A stretch of 50,462 nucleotides of DNA from Paenibacillus barcinonensis (GTDB lineage Bacteria; Bacillota; Bacilli; Paenibacillales; Paenibacillaceae), in contig NZ_QJSW01000032.1 in the NCBI RefSeq assembly GCF_003217495.1, positions 1 to 50,462 on the forward strand. The letters run 5' to 3'. Under the pieces are notes generated by a model. That model worked only from the letters and a program-made list of their open reading frames with translations. It did no database searches and was not told the DNA's origin. The translations under genes and the position numbers were made by a program. Below, piece by piece: positions 40,983 to 48,887 of this stretch (position 1 is the stretch's first letter; each line of letters begins with the position of its first letter).

Positions 40983-42373
40983 GGGGTCAGTCCTCTCTTC
41001 TTCTTCGTACGATCTGTCAAATAATATACGATATAACACAATACAATGAATGGAATTCCACAGTATAAAGCAATTCGCTGTGTTGGATCAAAAGCAATAC
41101 CAATACAGGAGGCGAGGCACAGCAAAAATGAAACGATAGGTACAATAGGATATAACGGTGTCCGGTAAACCAGATCCTGCACGTTGTTCCCTTCCCGAAC
41201 ATACTGTCTGCGGAACATATATTGAGACACGCTGATGCTCATCCATACTGCCACTACAGCAAGCCCTGAGATCGAGACCAGCGTGATATAGACCGTTCCA
41301 GGTGCAATAATACTGGACAGTAAAGCCAGTGCACCGCCAGCCATACTGAGCACCAACGCATTAAACGGCACACCGCTTTTGGTCAAGCGGGCAAACCATG
41401 GAGAGATCGTCTTTTTATCGGCCAGTGACCAGAGCATCCGAGAAGAAGCATACAGTCCCGAGTTGGCAGCAGAAAGAATCGCCGTTAAAATAACAAAATT
41501 CATAATATCCGCCGCATACGGAACACCGATCCGCTCCATAACAGCAACGAATGGACTCTCAAGTACACTTGCATCTGACATCGGCAGTAACGCAGACAGA
41601 ATGACAATTGTACCAATAAAGAAAATAATCAGACGCCATAATGTCGTATGAATGGCTTTCGGAATGTTTTTTTCCGGGTTTTCCGTCTCACCAGCAGCAA
41701 TACCAATCAGCTCTGTTCCCGAAAAGGCGAAGTTCACTGCAAGCATCGTCATCAGTATCGCTGTTGCTCCGTGTGGAAACCACCCTGATGCTGTGATGTT
41801 GGTAAAGAGTGGCGCCGGAGATGCATCAGCCATCGGAATGATGCCAAACATGGCAGCCCCGCCAAGAATGATAAAGAGAACAATCGTCATCACTTTCACC
41901 AAAGAGAACCAAAATTCCGATTCGGCAAACAGTTTGACCGTGAATGCATTAAACAGAAAAATCAGCAGTGCAAACAGCGCACTCCAGATCCAGACATTGA
42001 CGGATGGGAACCAGCGCTGCATGAGCAGTCCCGCTGCCGTAAATTCAGAGCCCAGCGCTACGGTCCAGGTCAGCCAGTACAGCCAAGCGACCGTATACCC
42101 CGTAGCTGGTCCGATATATTTGGCTGCGTAGCTGTGGAATGCACCCGTCTCTGGCATATGTACAGATAATTCACCCAGACAGAGCATGACCAGATACACG
42201 ACAAGTGCCCCGATGAGATAGGATAAAATAGTACCGAGCGGTCCCGCCTGCTGAATCGTGTAACCCGAGCTGAGAAACAATCCTGTTCCAATGACACCAC
42301 CCAGCGAGAGCATGACCAAATGTCTCGTTTGCATCTTACGTTGAAAATGACCTTTATCGCTGTTATTGTGCAT
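40979..42373 (-). CDS. mmuP: S-methylmethionine/amino acid permease
   Basis: A 464-residue amino acid-polyamine-organocation transporter with 12 helices. The N-terminal consensus LSLGGVIGTGLFLSSGYTI and GPLGTILSYLIGALVVYLVM are typical of the AAT branch, as are FAFSGTELIGIAAGETENPEKNIPKAI and SAANSGLYASSRMLW. The link to S-methylmethionine rests on the translationally coupled mmuM gene and the SAM-I riboswitch. GGGGAG precedes the ATG at 42373; a start 11 codons upstream lies close to the terminator of the riboswitch and is not used. Confidence 0.9.
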   Translation of the reverse strand: MHNNSDKGHFQRKMQTRHLVMLSLGGVIGTGLFLSSGYTIQQAGPLGTILSYLIGALVVYLVMLCLGELSVHMPETGAFHSYAAKYIGPATGYTVAWLYWLTWTVALGSEFTAAGLLMQRWFPSVNVWIWSALFALLIFLFNAFTVKLFAESEFWFSLVKVMTIVLFIILGGAAMFGIIPMADASPAPLFTNITASGWFPHGATAILMTMLAVNFAFSGTELIGIAAGETENPEKNIPKAIHTTLWRLIIFFIGTIVILSALLPMSDASVLESPFVAVMERIGVPYAADIMNFVILTAILSAANSGLYASSRMLWSLADKKTISPWFARLTKSGVPFNALVLSMAGGALALLSSIIAPGTVYITLVSISGLAVVAVWMSISVSQYMFRRQYVREGNNVQDLVYRTPLYPIVPIVSFLLCLASCIGIAFDPTQRIALYCGIPFIVLCYIVYYLTDRTKKKRGLTP

Positions 42374-42407
42374 ATGACGTACTCCCCGCTTCTTCATCCA
42401 GAACAAA

Positions 42408-42575
42408 CAAAAAAAGACCCACTCTTCCCGAAGAGTGCGCCGTTACTGACAAATAAAAACAACTGCTCCTATCTATCAGGCTTTCACCCGCTGGAATTAG
42501 CACAGTATCCTTCAGATCTGTTGCTGAGGTTTCTAAGGGCCAGTCCCTCCACCTCTCTGGATAAGAAAATGATTT
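42408..42575 (-). promoter_or_regulatory. SAM-I (S-box) riboswitch
   Basis: On the minus strand the aptamer runs from CTTATCCAGAGAGG (P1/P2, about 42567) through GAGGGACTGGCCC and GAAACCTCAGCAAC to GTGCTAATTCCAGC and GAAAGCCTGATAGAT, closing P1 with GATAGG near 42470. These are the conserved S-box sequence blocks, including the kink-turn and pseudoknot parts. An expression platform follows: CACTCTTC pairs with GAAGAGTG and a T7 run ends it (42408-42437). SAM binding should stabilise this terminator and stop mmuP-mmuM transcription when methionine/SAM is sufficient. Confidence 0.95.
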
Positions 42576-42581
42576 TTTATA

Positions 42582-42610
42582 ACTATATCGACTGAGGTCG
42601 AATGTGTCAA
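42582..42610 (-). promoter_or_regulatory. Promoter of the SAM-riboswitch operon
   Basis: On the minus strand a perfect -35 TTGACA (42605-42610) and -10 TATAGT (42582-42587) are separated by 17 bp. Transcription would begin just before the S-box aptamer. Confidence 0.85.
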
Positions 42611-42668
42611 CAATTAAATAGAATTACACCTGCAAAGTATTCCAGCGTGCTTACGGTGTTGCAAAAAT

Positions 42669-43871
42669 TCACTCTGTGGAAGACCCTGGATTCACAATGC
42701 TGGTCTTGACTTCATATGTGATGGGTATATTCGCAAACACCTCGTCCCAGTTATGCTTCACCTTCTTCCACGTCTTCGGATATTTAATTCGAATCGTGTC
42801 CCGAAAATCAGCAACATCCACTCGATACGTATGCTGGAGCTTATACAGCAGCTGCTTAATCTGTTGTTCAGCCAGTTTGGCAAAATCCTTTTCCAATTCG
42901 TCCAGATAAGCTCCTTTCTCTTCCTCTTCCGGGGAACGCCAATCCTCCATCATCCAGCCCTCGGACTCTGCCTTGATGTGAAACGAAATATGGTCACCAA
43001 CCACCTTCGGAATAATTTTCGTTTTCTTCTTTTTGATCTCATAGATCACCGTAAATCCTTCCTTGCTATAGGTTTTAATAACCCCGCCCTTTTGATTTGG
43101 CCTGAGCCAGGATAACGCCTCCAGATCGGTTTGACCGAGCTCCCCTATAAATTTTTTGGTTTTGGCGTCAAAAATGCTGCCACCAGAGAACTTGTCCTCC
43201 CCGTCATAGTTCAGCACATTTTGCAACAAAAAGCTCGACCCGGATTGCATCTGTGCATCAAGTTTTGCGAGCGTGACGGGCTCCAGAATTTTGTTGGAAA
43301 TATAAGAATTATTCGTAATACCGGTGAGATAGAACGCCGGAATGCGTGATGGATCGTTGGAAGTCAGCACATCCACCGCGCGATGATGGCTGATTAACAC
43401 CAGACAGTTCGGACGAATATCGTTATCCCGCAGTATAAAGTCGAGCAGCTGGTCCAGTCCATATTTTTTGGCAATATCCTTGGAAATGACGATCACTTTG
43501 AGATGATGACCAATGAGTGGACGGTCACGTCGCAAGGCGAACTGACGAAAAATCTGAAGCATGGAATCCCCCGTGAGCCGTTCATTGGAATAGGAGGTTT
43601 TCCCGGATGCAGGGGAACCCGGCTGATCACTTTTCTGACTGTTAGAGTAGCCTGGTGCGATCTGAACGGTGGCTGTCACATTGTCCAGCTTGGGATAACG
43701 GCCACCCTGCTCTCCAATTTTTTTCTCAAACTCGGTTTCATGTCCGACATCAATTCCGAGTGCAACATACAAGCTCAGGTCCTCAATCTCCCGACTGCTC
43801 CAGCAGCCTGAGAGTATGCTCAGGATGGCTACAGCGCAAGTAATCCGTCTCAGCAGGCGAATAAAAATCAT
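42669..43871 (-). CDS. Spore germination protein, Ger(x)C family lipoprotein
   Basis: A 400-residue lipoprotein, the C subunit of a GerA-type germinant receptor. The signal peptide ends in the lipobox ILSGC, followed directly by WSSREIEDLSLYVALGIDVG, which is the typical N-terminus of GerAC/GerKC proteins. The rest has the family pattern (LIGHHLKVIVISKDIAKKYGLDQLLDFILRDNDIRPNCLVLISH). It should sit on the outer face of the inner spore membrane. Its ATG overlaps the stop of the upstream permease gene by 4 nt. It is the last gene of the operon. Confidence 0.92.
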   Translation of the reverse strand: MIFIRLLRRITCAVAILSILSGCWSSREIEDLSLYVALGIDVGHETEFEKKIGEQGGRYPKLDNVTATVQIAPGYSNSQKSDQPGSPASGKTSYSNERLTGDSMLQIFRQFALRRDRPLIGHHLKVIVISKDIAKKYGLDQLLDFILRDNDIRPNCLVLISHHRAVDVLTSNDPSRIPAFYLTGITNNSYISNKILEPVTLAKLDAQMQSGSSFLLQNVLNYDGEDKFSGGSIFDAKTKKFIGELGQTDLEALSWLRPNQKGGVIKTYSKEGFTVIYEIKKKKTKIIPKVVGDHISFHIKAESEGWMMEDWRSPEEEEKGAYLDELEKDFAKLAEQQIKQLLYKLQHTYRVDVADFRDTIRIKYPKTWKKVKHNWDEVFANIPITYEVKTSIVNPGSSTE

Positions 43872-44968
43872 GCGTGTTTACCTCCTTTTTTACGTATCAT
43901 GCTTATGATCAACAGCACCAGTGGCAAGATCGCGAACAGCAGAACCGAAGCGTTACCCAGCGTGTCTCCAAGTGCGAACGTTTCATCTACATTTTTGGGT
44001 ATCATCGCCGTTACATAAATGATAGGCAGCAGAACATACATGATCCTGCCCATCTTCTTCGCCTTGAACAAGTCGCGAATGCCTACAGAAGCACAGTAAT
44101 GGGTAATCGCAAACGTGGAGAAAATCTGCATAATCCAGATGACCAGCAGGAGCGATTCAAAGCGTTCAAAGATCAAGCCTTGAATCTCAAAGCTTCGCAC
44201 CAGATCCAGCGTCGGCCATGTTCTCGTTTTGATTCCGTCAAGAGACAGGCTGCCTACAACCATGACAACCGTAATCAGATAGACAGCAGTGGATATAGCT
44301 AACCCCCAGGTCATCGCTTTGTTGCTTTGTTTCGGATTCTGCATATATGCGGTAATGACCAGCATAACCTCATAACCGGTATAAGACAGCAGCGTTGGCT
44401 TCAATCCTTTAATTACAGGCAGGATGCCATCACCCAACACCGGTCTCAAGTTACCGATTTCGAACAACTGATTGCTAAGCAATATTTCCATGACAAAGAT
44501 GACCAGCGTGATAGGCAGAATGATCTCAAATACACGCAGGATCACAGATAGTCCGCCAGAGATGAGATAGATACCAATCCACATAAATACCATCACTATA
44601 GCCCACGTAGGGGTACGCTCAAGCAAATACATGCCTGTTACATCGGCCATCACTCTGATCTCGAAGGCAGCAATAACCATAAAATACAGAATCATGGCAC
44701 AGCCCAGAATGTACGCAATCCAGCGCCCGGTAATTTCTCTTGTGAATTGAAACACTGTCTTTTCGGGGAATCTGCGGCACAAGGTCACGAGGATGATCCC
44801 CACTCCTGTAATGATCATCCCGGACACAATGATGGAGATCCAGACGTCAGGTGTGCCCACTGCCTTACTGGTCGTGCGTGGTAACGTTAATATGCCTGCA
44901 CCCAGCATATAATTGACGATGATCACAACCGCCTGTGTTGTAGTTATTTTCCCCTGAGCGTCATTCAC
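43868..44968 (-). CDS. Spore germination permease, GerAB family
   Basis: A 366-residue inner-spore-membrane protein with ten helices, the B subunit of the receptor, which carries the germinant-binding site and resembles APC amino acid permeases. The start GKITTTQAVVIIVNYMLGAGILTLPRTTSKAVGTPDVWISI is diagnostic. The third helix region FQFTREITGRWIAYILG and the LLSYTGYEVMLVITAYM segment are also typical. GTGGAGGTG precedes the ATG. It lies between the A and C subunit genes, 45 nt after the A gene. Confidence 0.92.
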   Translation of the reverse strand: MNDAQGKITTTQAVVIIVNYMLGAGILTLPRTTSKAVGTPDVWISIIVSGMIITGVGIILVTLCRRFPEKTVFQFTREITGRWIAYILGCAMILYFMVIAAFEIRVMADVTGMYLLERTPTWAIVMVFMWIGIYLISGGLSVILRVFEIILPITLVIFVMEILLSNQLFEIGNLRPVLGDGILPVIKGLKPTLLSYTGYEVMLVITAYMQNPKQSNKAMTWGLAISTAVYLITVVMVVGSLSLDGIKTRTWPTLDLVRSFEIQGLIFERFESLLLVIWIMQIFSTFAITHYCASVGIRDLFKAKKMGRIMYVLLPIIYVTAMIPKNVDETFALGDTLGNASVLLFAILPLVLLIISMIRKKGGKHA

Positions 44969-45013
44969 TTCACGACACCTCCACGCTTACATTTGATTCA
45001 AGCCAATGCCCGG

Positions 45014-46729
45014 CTACTTCTTCCGATCCTCATCTACCGTATTCATCATCTCAGGGCGTCTTCTCATCATGGAGAGCGGTGCGCGGATGATAAAATCCTT
45101 CCAATCACTCAAACGATATGGGACAGCCGGGGCCACATAGGGAACACCAAAGCTCGTCAACCGTGCCAGATGAGTACAAATGAGCAAGAAGAACATAATC
45201 ACACCATATAATCCAAGCACAGCAGCGCTGAACATGGCCGCAAACCTCAAAATGCGCAGCGTCAATCCTGCACTGTACACCGGGATGGTAAAAGAAGAGA
45301 TGGCCGTAACGGCCACCACGATGACCAGAAACTGACTGATAATCCCCGCCTGCACCGCAGCCTGACCAATAATCAGACCCCCAACGATGCCCATCGCAGG
45401 TCCAATCGGTTTCGGCAGGCGAATGCCGGCTTCCCTCAAAATTTCGATGGATAGCTCCATAATGAGAACTTCGATAAGGGAGGGAAATGGCACACCCGTT
45501 CTTGTTTCAATAATAGTCAGCACCAGCTTGGTAGGAATCAGACCTGGATGAAAGGAGATAAACGAGATGTACAGCGCAGGGGCAAACAGGGCCAGCATGG
45601 CGGACAAAAAACGCAGCATACGCATAAACGTTCCGGGAATCCAACGCTCATAATAATCCTCAGGAGATTGCAGCAGCATGCTGAAGGTCACAGGCACAAC
45701 GAGTACAAATGGTGTTCCATCTAGTAAAATAGCAACTCGCCCTTCCAGCAGGGCACCGATCACCCGGTCAGGCCTTTCCGTATTTAATATTTGCTGAAAC
45801 GGACTTAGTGTATTGTCTTCAATCAATTGCTCGACATAACCCGATTCCAGGAAATTGTCCATATCCATCTCACGAATGCGCTTCTCGACTTCTGCCACAA
45901 GCTTCGGGTCAGCAATGTCCTGAATATAAGCAATGGCAAGGTCTTTCTTAATGCGTGAGCCCACTTCAATCTTTTCAATGAACAAACTTTGATCACTACC
46001 GTATCTACGAAGAATCCCTGTATTATCACTCAACTGCTCCGTAAATCCCATTCGCGGACCCCGCAGTAATGCCTCGGATAACGGCTCGTCAATGCTTCGT
46101 GTCTTGCCCTTCGATGTGCCAATCAGCATACCGCCTGGCATACCATCTACCAGCAATCCATTTTTCCCAACCAGCACACCGAGCGCAAACTCCTGCAACG
46201 AACCAGTCTCCTGAATCTGGCTGACAGGCAACAATTGGTTCTGGAGATAGCCCGATAACATCTGTCGATTCTCCGGGTGAACAAAACCCTCCTGTTTGAG
46301 TTCAGGCACACCATTCATCATCAGCGGTGTAATCAAATGCTCATCAATCAACTCCTGATCCACCAGTCCTTCTGTATAGAGTACAGCGGCTCTTGTATTC
46401 GTACCTCGGATCATAAACTCACGGATATGTACATCTGCATTTTTGGCAAAGGTTTCTTTCACACTCGTCATATCTGTCGCATATTCACCTGTTATTTTGA
46501 TGTTTGCATAATGACCTGTCTCCGTACCCGGACCTATGCCTGCCTCTGCAGGCGAAATGTCTCTGGAGGAGATGGAAGAAGGCTTGGCAGAACGAGAAAA
46601 GCTGCCTCTATGCACAGCTGTATTCAACCATCTCCAGATTAGCGTAATGCTCACAGGAACAAGGAATACCAGCATCGCCTGCGCCCAGATCGGCCATTCG
46701 GGAATATACGATATAATGCTGGACCACAT
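45014..46729 (-). CDS. Spore germination protein, GerA family
   Basis: A 571-residue inner-spore-membrane protein, the A subunit of a germinant receptor. The N-terminal helix WAQAMLVFLVPVSITLIWRW precedes a soluble domain (HIREFMIRGTNTRAAVLYTEGLVDQELIDEHLITPLM), then the family's SEALLRGPRMGFTEQLSDNTGILRR and the hydrophobic region with GLIPTKLVLTIIETRTGVPFPSLIEVLIMELSIEILREAGIRLP. The C-terminus is FGVPYVAPAVPYRLSDWKDFIIRAPL. GGGAGGGGAG precedes the ATG at 46729; an upstream in-frame start lacks a site. It is the first gene of gerA-gerB-gerC. The germinant cannot be deduced. Confidence 0.92.
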   Translation of the reverse strand: MWSSIISYIPEWPIWAQAMLVFLVPVSITLIWRWLNTAVHRGSFSRSAKPSSISSRDISPAEAGIGPGTETGHYANIKITGEYATDMTSVKETFAKNADVHIREFMIRGTNTRAAVLYTEGLVDQELIDEHLITPLMMNGVPELKQEGFVHPENRQMLSGYLQNQLLPVSQIQETGSLQEFALGVLVGKNGLLVDGMPGGMLIGTSKGKTRSIDEPLSEALLRGPRMGFTEQLSDNTGILRRYGSDQSLFIEKIEVGSRIKKDLAIAYIQDIADPKLVAEVEKRIREMDMDNFLESGYVEQLIEDNTLSPFQQILNTERPDRVIGALLEGRVAILLDGTPFVLVVPVTFSMLLQSPEDYYERWIPGTFMRMLRFLSAMLALFAPALYISFISFHPGLIPTKLVLTIIETRTGVPFPSLIEVLIMELSIEILREAGIRLPKPIGPAMGIVGGLIIGQAAVQAGIISQFLVIVVAVTAISSFTIPVYSAGLTLRILRFAAMFSAAVLGLYGVIMFFLLICTHLARLTSFGVPYVAPAVPYRLSDWKDFIIRAPLSMMRRRPEMMNTVDEDRKK

Positions 46730-46776
46730 GCTCTCCCCTCCCTCTCTGCCAAAACTAATTACAGGTATTCCCGAAT

Positions 46777-46806
46777 TATTGTGTCCTGTTTCTCCGTAAA
46801 AATTCC
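46777..46806 (-). promoter_or_regulatory. Weak candidate sigma-G promoter of the ger operon
   Basis: On the minus strand GGAATT (46801-46806) and CACAATA (46777-46783) are 17 bp apart and loosely match sigma-G consensus TGAATA and CATACTA. Forespore control is expected for germinant receptors, but the match is poor. Confidence 0.3.
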
Positions 46807-46862
46807 GCATTTGGGGCAGCATATCCAATAGAGCGCTTTGTTATCTCCATTCCCTGAACAGC

Positions 46863-46894
46863 AAAAAAACGACCCTGCAAAGAGCAGAATCGTT
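46863..46894 (-). terminator. Terminator after the PAS chemoreceptor gene
   Basis: On the minus strand AACGAT-CTGC pairs with GCAG-TCGTT over a short loop and is followed by seven T, 13 nt past the stop. Confidence 0.85.
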
Positions 46895-46906
46895 CTCAAC
46901 TTCAGG

Positions 46907-47827
46907 TTATACTATCCGAGTCACATGCTGTGCCTTATTATCAAGCAGATGAGCTGCGTCTGCAATTGTTTTGAAATCCTTTAACGCAATCTCAATCCGC
47001 TCATTGCTCTGCTGCACGTATTGCTCCACCTTTTTGGTACCATTGGTGATATTCGTAATTTCCTTGGTAATACCCGTGACACTGTCCCGAATCTCGTTAA
47101 TGGAATTTTCCACCATCGCAGACAGCTTGCGCACTTCCTTCGCCACAATATCGAAGCCCCTTCCAAACTCTCCTGCATGTGCAGCTTCAATAGCCGCATT
47201 AAGTGCGAGTAGTTGAGTCTGAGACGATATTTCCCGAATCGTGCGCACCACACCTTGAATGGAGCCCGCCTGCTCCTGAAGATGAGTCAACGTAGACTGG
47301 TTTGCCGCCGATACCTCCGAGATATATGCAACGCTGGACAGCAGTTCATGGCTTCGACCGATGCCCGCATCGGCCTGCTCGTTTAATTCCTGAGAGAGTG
47401 CCTTCAGCTCCTGCACAACGGTTGTTATATTATTCTGGCGATTTGTAATATCCGTGGCCATCTTGCAGACTCCCAGTATTTTTTGATTTGATTCATCATA
47501 TACCGGCATGTACGTGGCTTCGAGCCATACAGACTGCCCTCTGGCATCCATCCGCTCCACCTTGTCCTGAAAGCTTTTCCCGTTCAAAATACTTCTCCAG
47601 AACTCCTCATACGCTGGAGTGTCTGTAAATTTGCCAAAACATAATTGACGATGATGCATGCCACACATCTCTTCCTTCGTATACCCCATCGTTGAAGCGA
47701 ATACATCATTCACGTATGTAACCTTGCGATTTACGTCAAAGCGGATAACCGCCAGGCTATTTTCCATCGCCTTGATCACAAGCTTGTCCGTAACCTCATC
47801 CTGTTGTACAGTCCCCAATAAAGACAT
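46907..47827 (-). CDS. Soluble PAS-domain methyl-accepting chemotaxis protein
   Basis: A 306-residue cytoplasmic chemoreceptor with no membrane helix. Residues about 20-135 form a PAS domain (FDVNRKVTYVNDVFASTMGYTKEEMCGMHHRQLCFGKF, then KILGVCKMATDITNRQ). Residues 140-306 form a coiled coil with the kinase-contact tip EISSQTQLLALNAAIEAAHAGEFGRGFDIVAKEVRKLS. It should feed a signal from the PAS pocket (ligand, redox or energy state) to CheA, but the signalling arm is short, and no chemotaxis gene is near. The Cys/His residues of CMHHRQLCF could hold a cofactor. GGGGGAT precedes the ATG. Confidence 0.88.
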   Translation of the reverse strand: MSLLGTVQQDEVTDKLVIKAMENSLAVIRFDVNRKVTYVNDVFASTMGYTKEEMCGMHHRQLCFGKFTDTPAYEEFWRSILNGKSFQDKVERMDARGQSVWLEATYMPVYDESNQKILGVCKMATDITNRQNNITTVVQELKALSQELNEQADAGIGRSHELLSSVAYISEVSAANQSTLTHLQEQAGSIQGVVRTIREISSQTQLLALNAAIEAAHAGEFGRGFDIVAKEVRKLSAMVENSINEIRDSVTGITKEITNITNGTKKVEQYVQQSNERIEIALKDFKTIADAAHLLDNKAQHVTRIV

Positions 47828-48123
47828 CTAAATCCCCCACAATCCGTCCCGTAATCAATAATGTGATGCATTTAAACAACTTGCCTGATGCAGATGGATG
47901 CCAAGTGCAATTCATAGCATAGTTTAATGCATCTTATTCCTTGCATTAGACTCTAGGTATTGATACCCCAATTCAGGACTTTTGGATCACTAAATTGCAT
48001 GAATCCCAAAAAATATTTTTTATACAGCTACAATGCTCCTATACTGCTGAACATCACGGGCAAGATCATACAACAAATTCCCTCTGCTTACCAGTGCAGA
48101 ATTCACGTTCGTGTAATATAAGG
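47828..48123. other. Intergenic region without recognised gene
   Basis: About 300 bp between the chemoreceptor and the decayed VOC gene. It is AT-rich, contains no open frame with a ribosome-binding site on either strand and no repeat except scattered TGCATT/AATGCA words. Nothing else is visible. Confidence 0.5.
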
Positions 48124-48172
48124 TAAAAAAAGAAGAGCAATAGGGAGATTCATATCCCCATGTACTCTTCTT
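48124..48172 (-). terminator. Terminator after the VOC pseudogene
   Basis: On the minus strand AAGAAGAG pairs with CTCTTCTT, with an inner ATGGGGA/TCCCTAT stem, followed by seven T. It persists about 65 nt beyond the broken gene. Confidence 0.8.
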
Positions 48173-48238
48173 CAAAAAGGCCGTCAAAGATCACCCTTTA
48201 CACATCATTGTTAAGTTGAAATTGTCATCACCGTGCTC

Positions 48239-48600
48239 TCAAAAATGATGCACAGTAACACACAGCTGTATCACAACACCAAACGGATCACGCACAATTC
48301 CATAGCCGGGGCTGGATTCATTCCGTTCATATGGCACAAGCACCTTCACCCCTGCATGCTGTAATAGCGCTTCATATAAATGGTCAATCTGACCTTGGTC
48401 CTGAGACTGAATACACATTGAGGTACTGTTCCCCAGTAACCAAGGTTTCTCCACATCCATCGCTTCCTCGGCAATCATTAGCTTGTTTACACCAACCTGC
48501 AGCACAGAATGTGTGATGTATTCATCCTGACCTGGGGGATACGTGAACTCAATAGCCTCCGCCGCGTTCCCGTTCATGGACAGGAAAGGTATTACTTCAT
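48239..48600 (-). pseudogene. Decayed VOC/PhnB-like gene with start-codon frameshift and internal deletion
   Basis: The readable frame starting at 48577 encodes 112 residues beginning MNGNAAEAIEF and ending GIVRDPFGVVIQLCV, a glyoxalase/PhnB-type VOC domain. Members of this family usually begin MKVIPFLSMNGNAxEAIEFY. Here the six codons before 48577 do read VIPFLS in the same frame, but the preceding ATG at 48600 is ATGAAGTAA: one base (an A of AAA) is missing, so that start runs into a stop. In addition EAIEF is followed at once by TYPPGQDEYITHSVLQVG, so about 25-30 residues of the first beta-alpha unit are gone. No ribosome-binding site precedes 48577. Both lesions point to a dead gene. Confidence 0.75.
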
Positions 48601-48826
48601 CACAACGGCGTTCCCCTGCTTGTCGGAACCTATGAACCTCATGAACTGGATTTCACTGTGAGCTGCCTTGCAGGTTTCAGTACCTCCATACAGATTGTCA
48701 CTCCTGATGCATTGAAAGCATCTCTGAGACAGCATTATTTGAATTTGCTGCAGCATATTTAAATGGTAGCAAACAACTAGCACGCTATCTTCAACCGTTA
48801 TAATCCCCCCCCACACATCAGCATAG

Positions 48827-48882
48827 AAAATACCCGGCAGGATACATACCGAGGAAAATACGGTATGCACCCAAGCCGGGTA
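48827..48882 (-). terminator. Terminator after the NRPS gene
   Basis: On the minus strand TACCCGGC (48875-48882) pairs with GCCGGGTA (48831-48838), nesting a CATACCG/CGGTATG hairpin, followed by TTTTC. It lies 5 nt after the stop codon, so transcription ends exactly at the gene. The 48601-48826 stretch to the next feature contains no gene. Confidence 0.85.
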
Positions 48883-48887
48883 CAGGT

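Noticed and set aside
48592..48870. 92-codon minus-strand open frame upstream of the VOC remnant
   Set aside because: It begins inside the NRPS terminator and ends with the ATG-AAG-TAA created by the frameshift in the VOC start; no family motif or ribosome-binding site.
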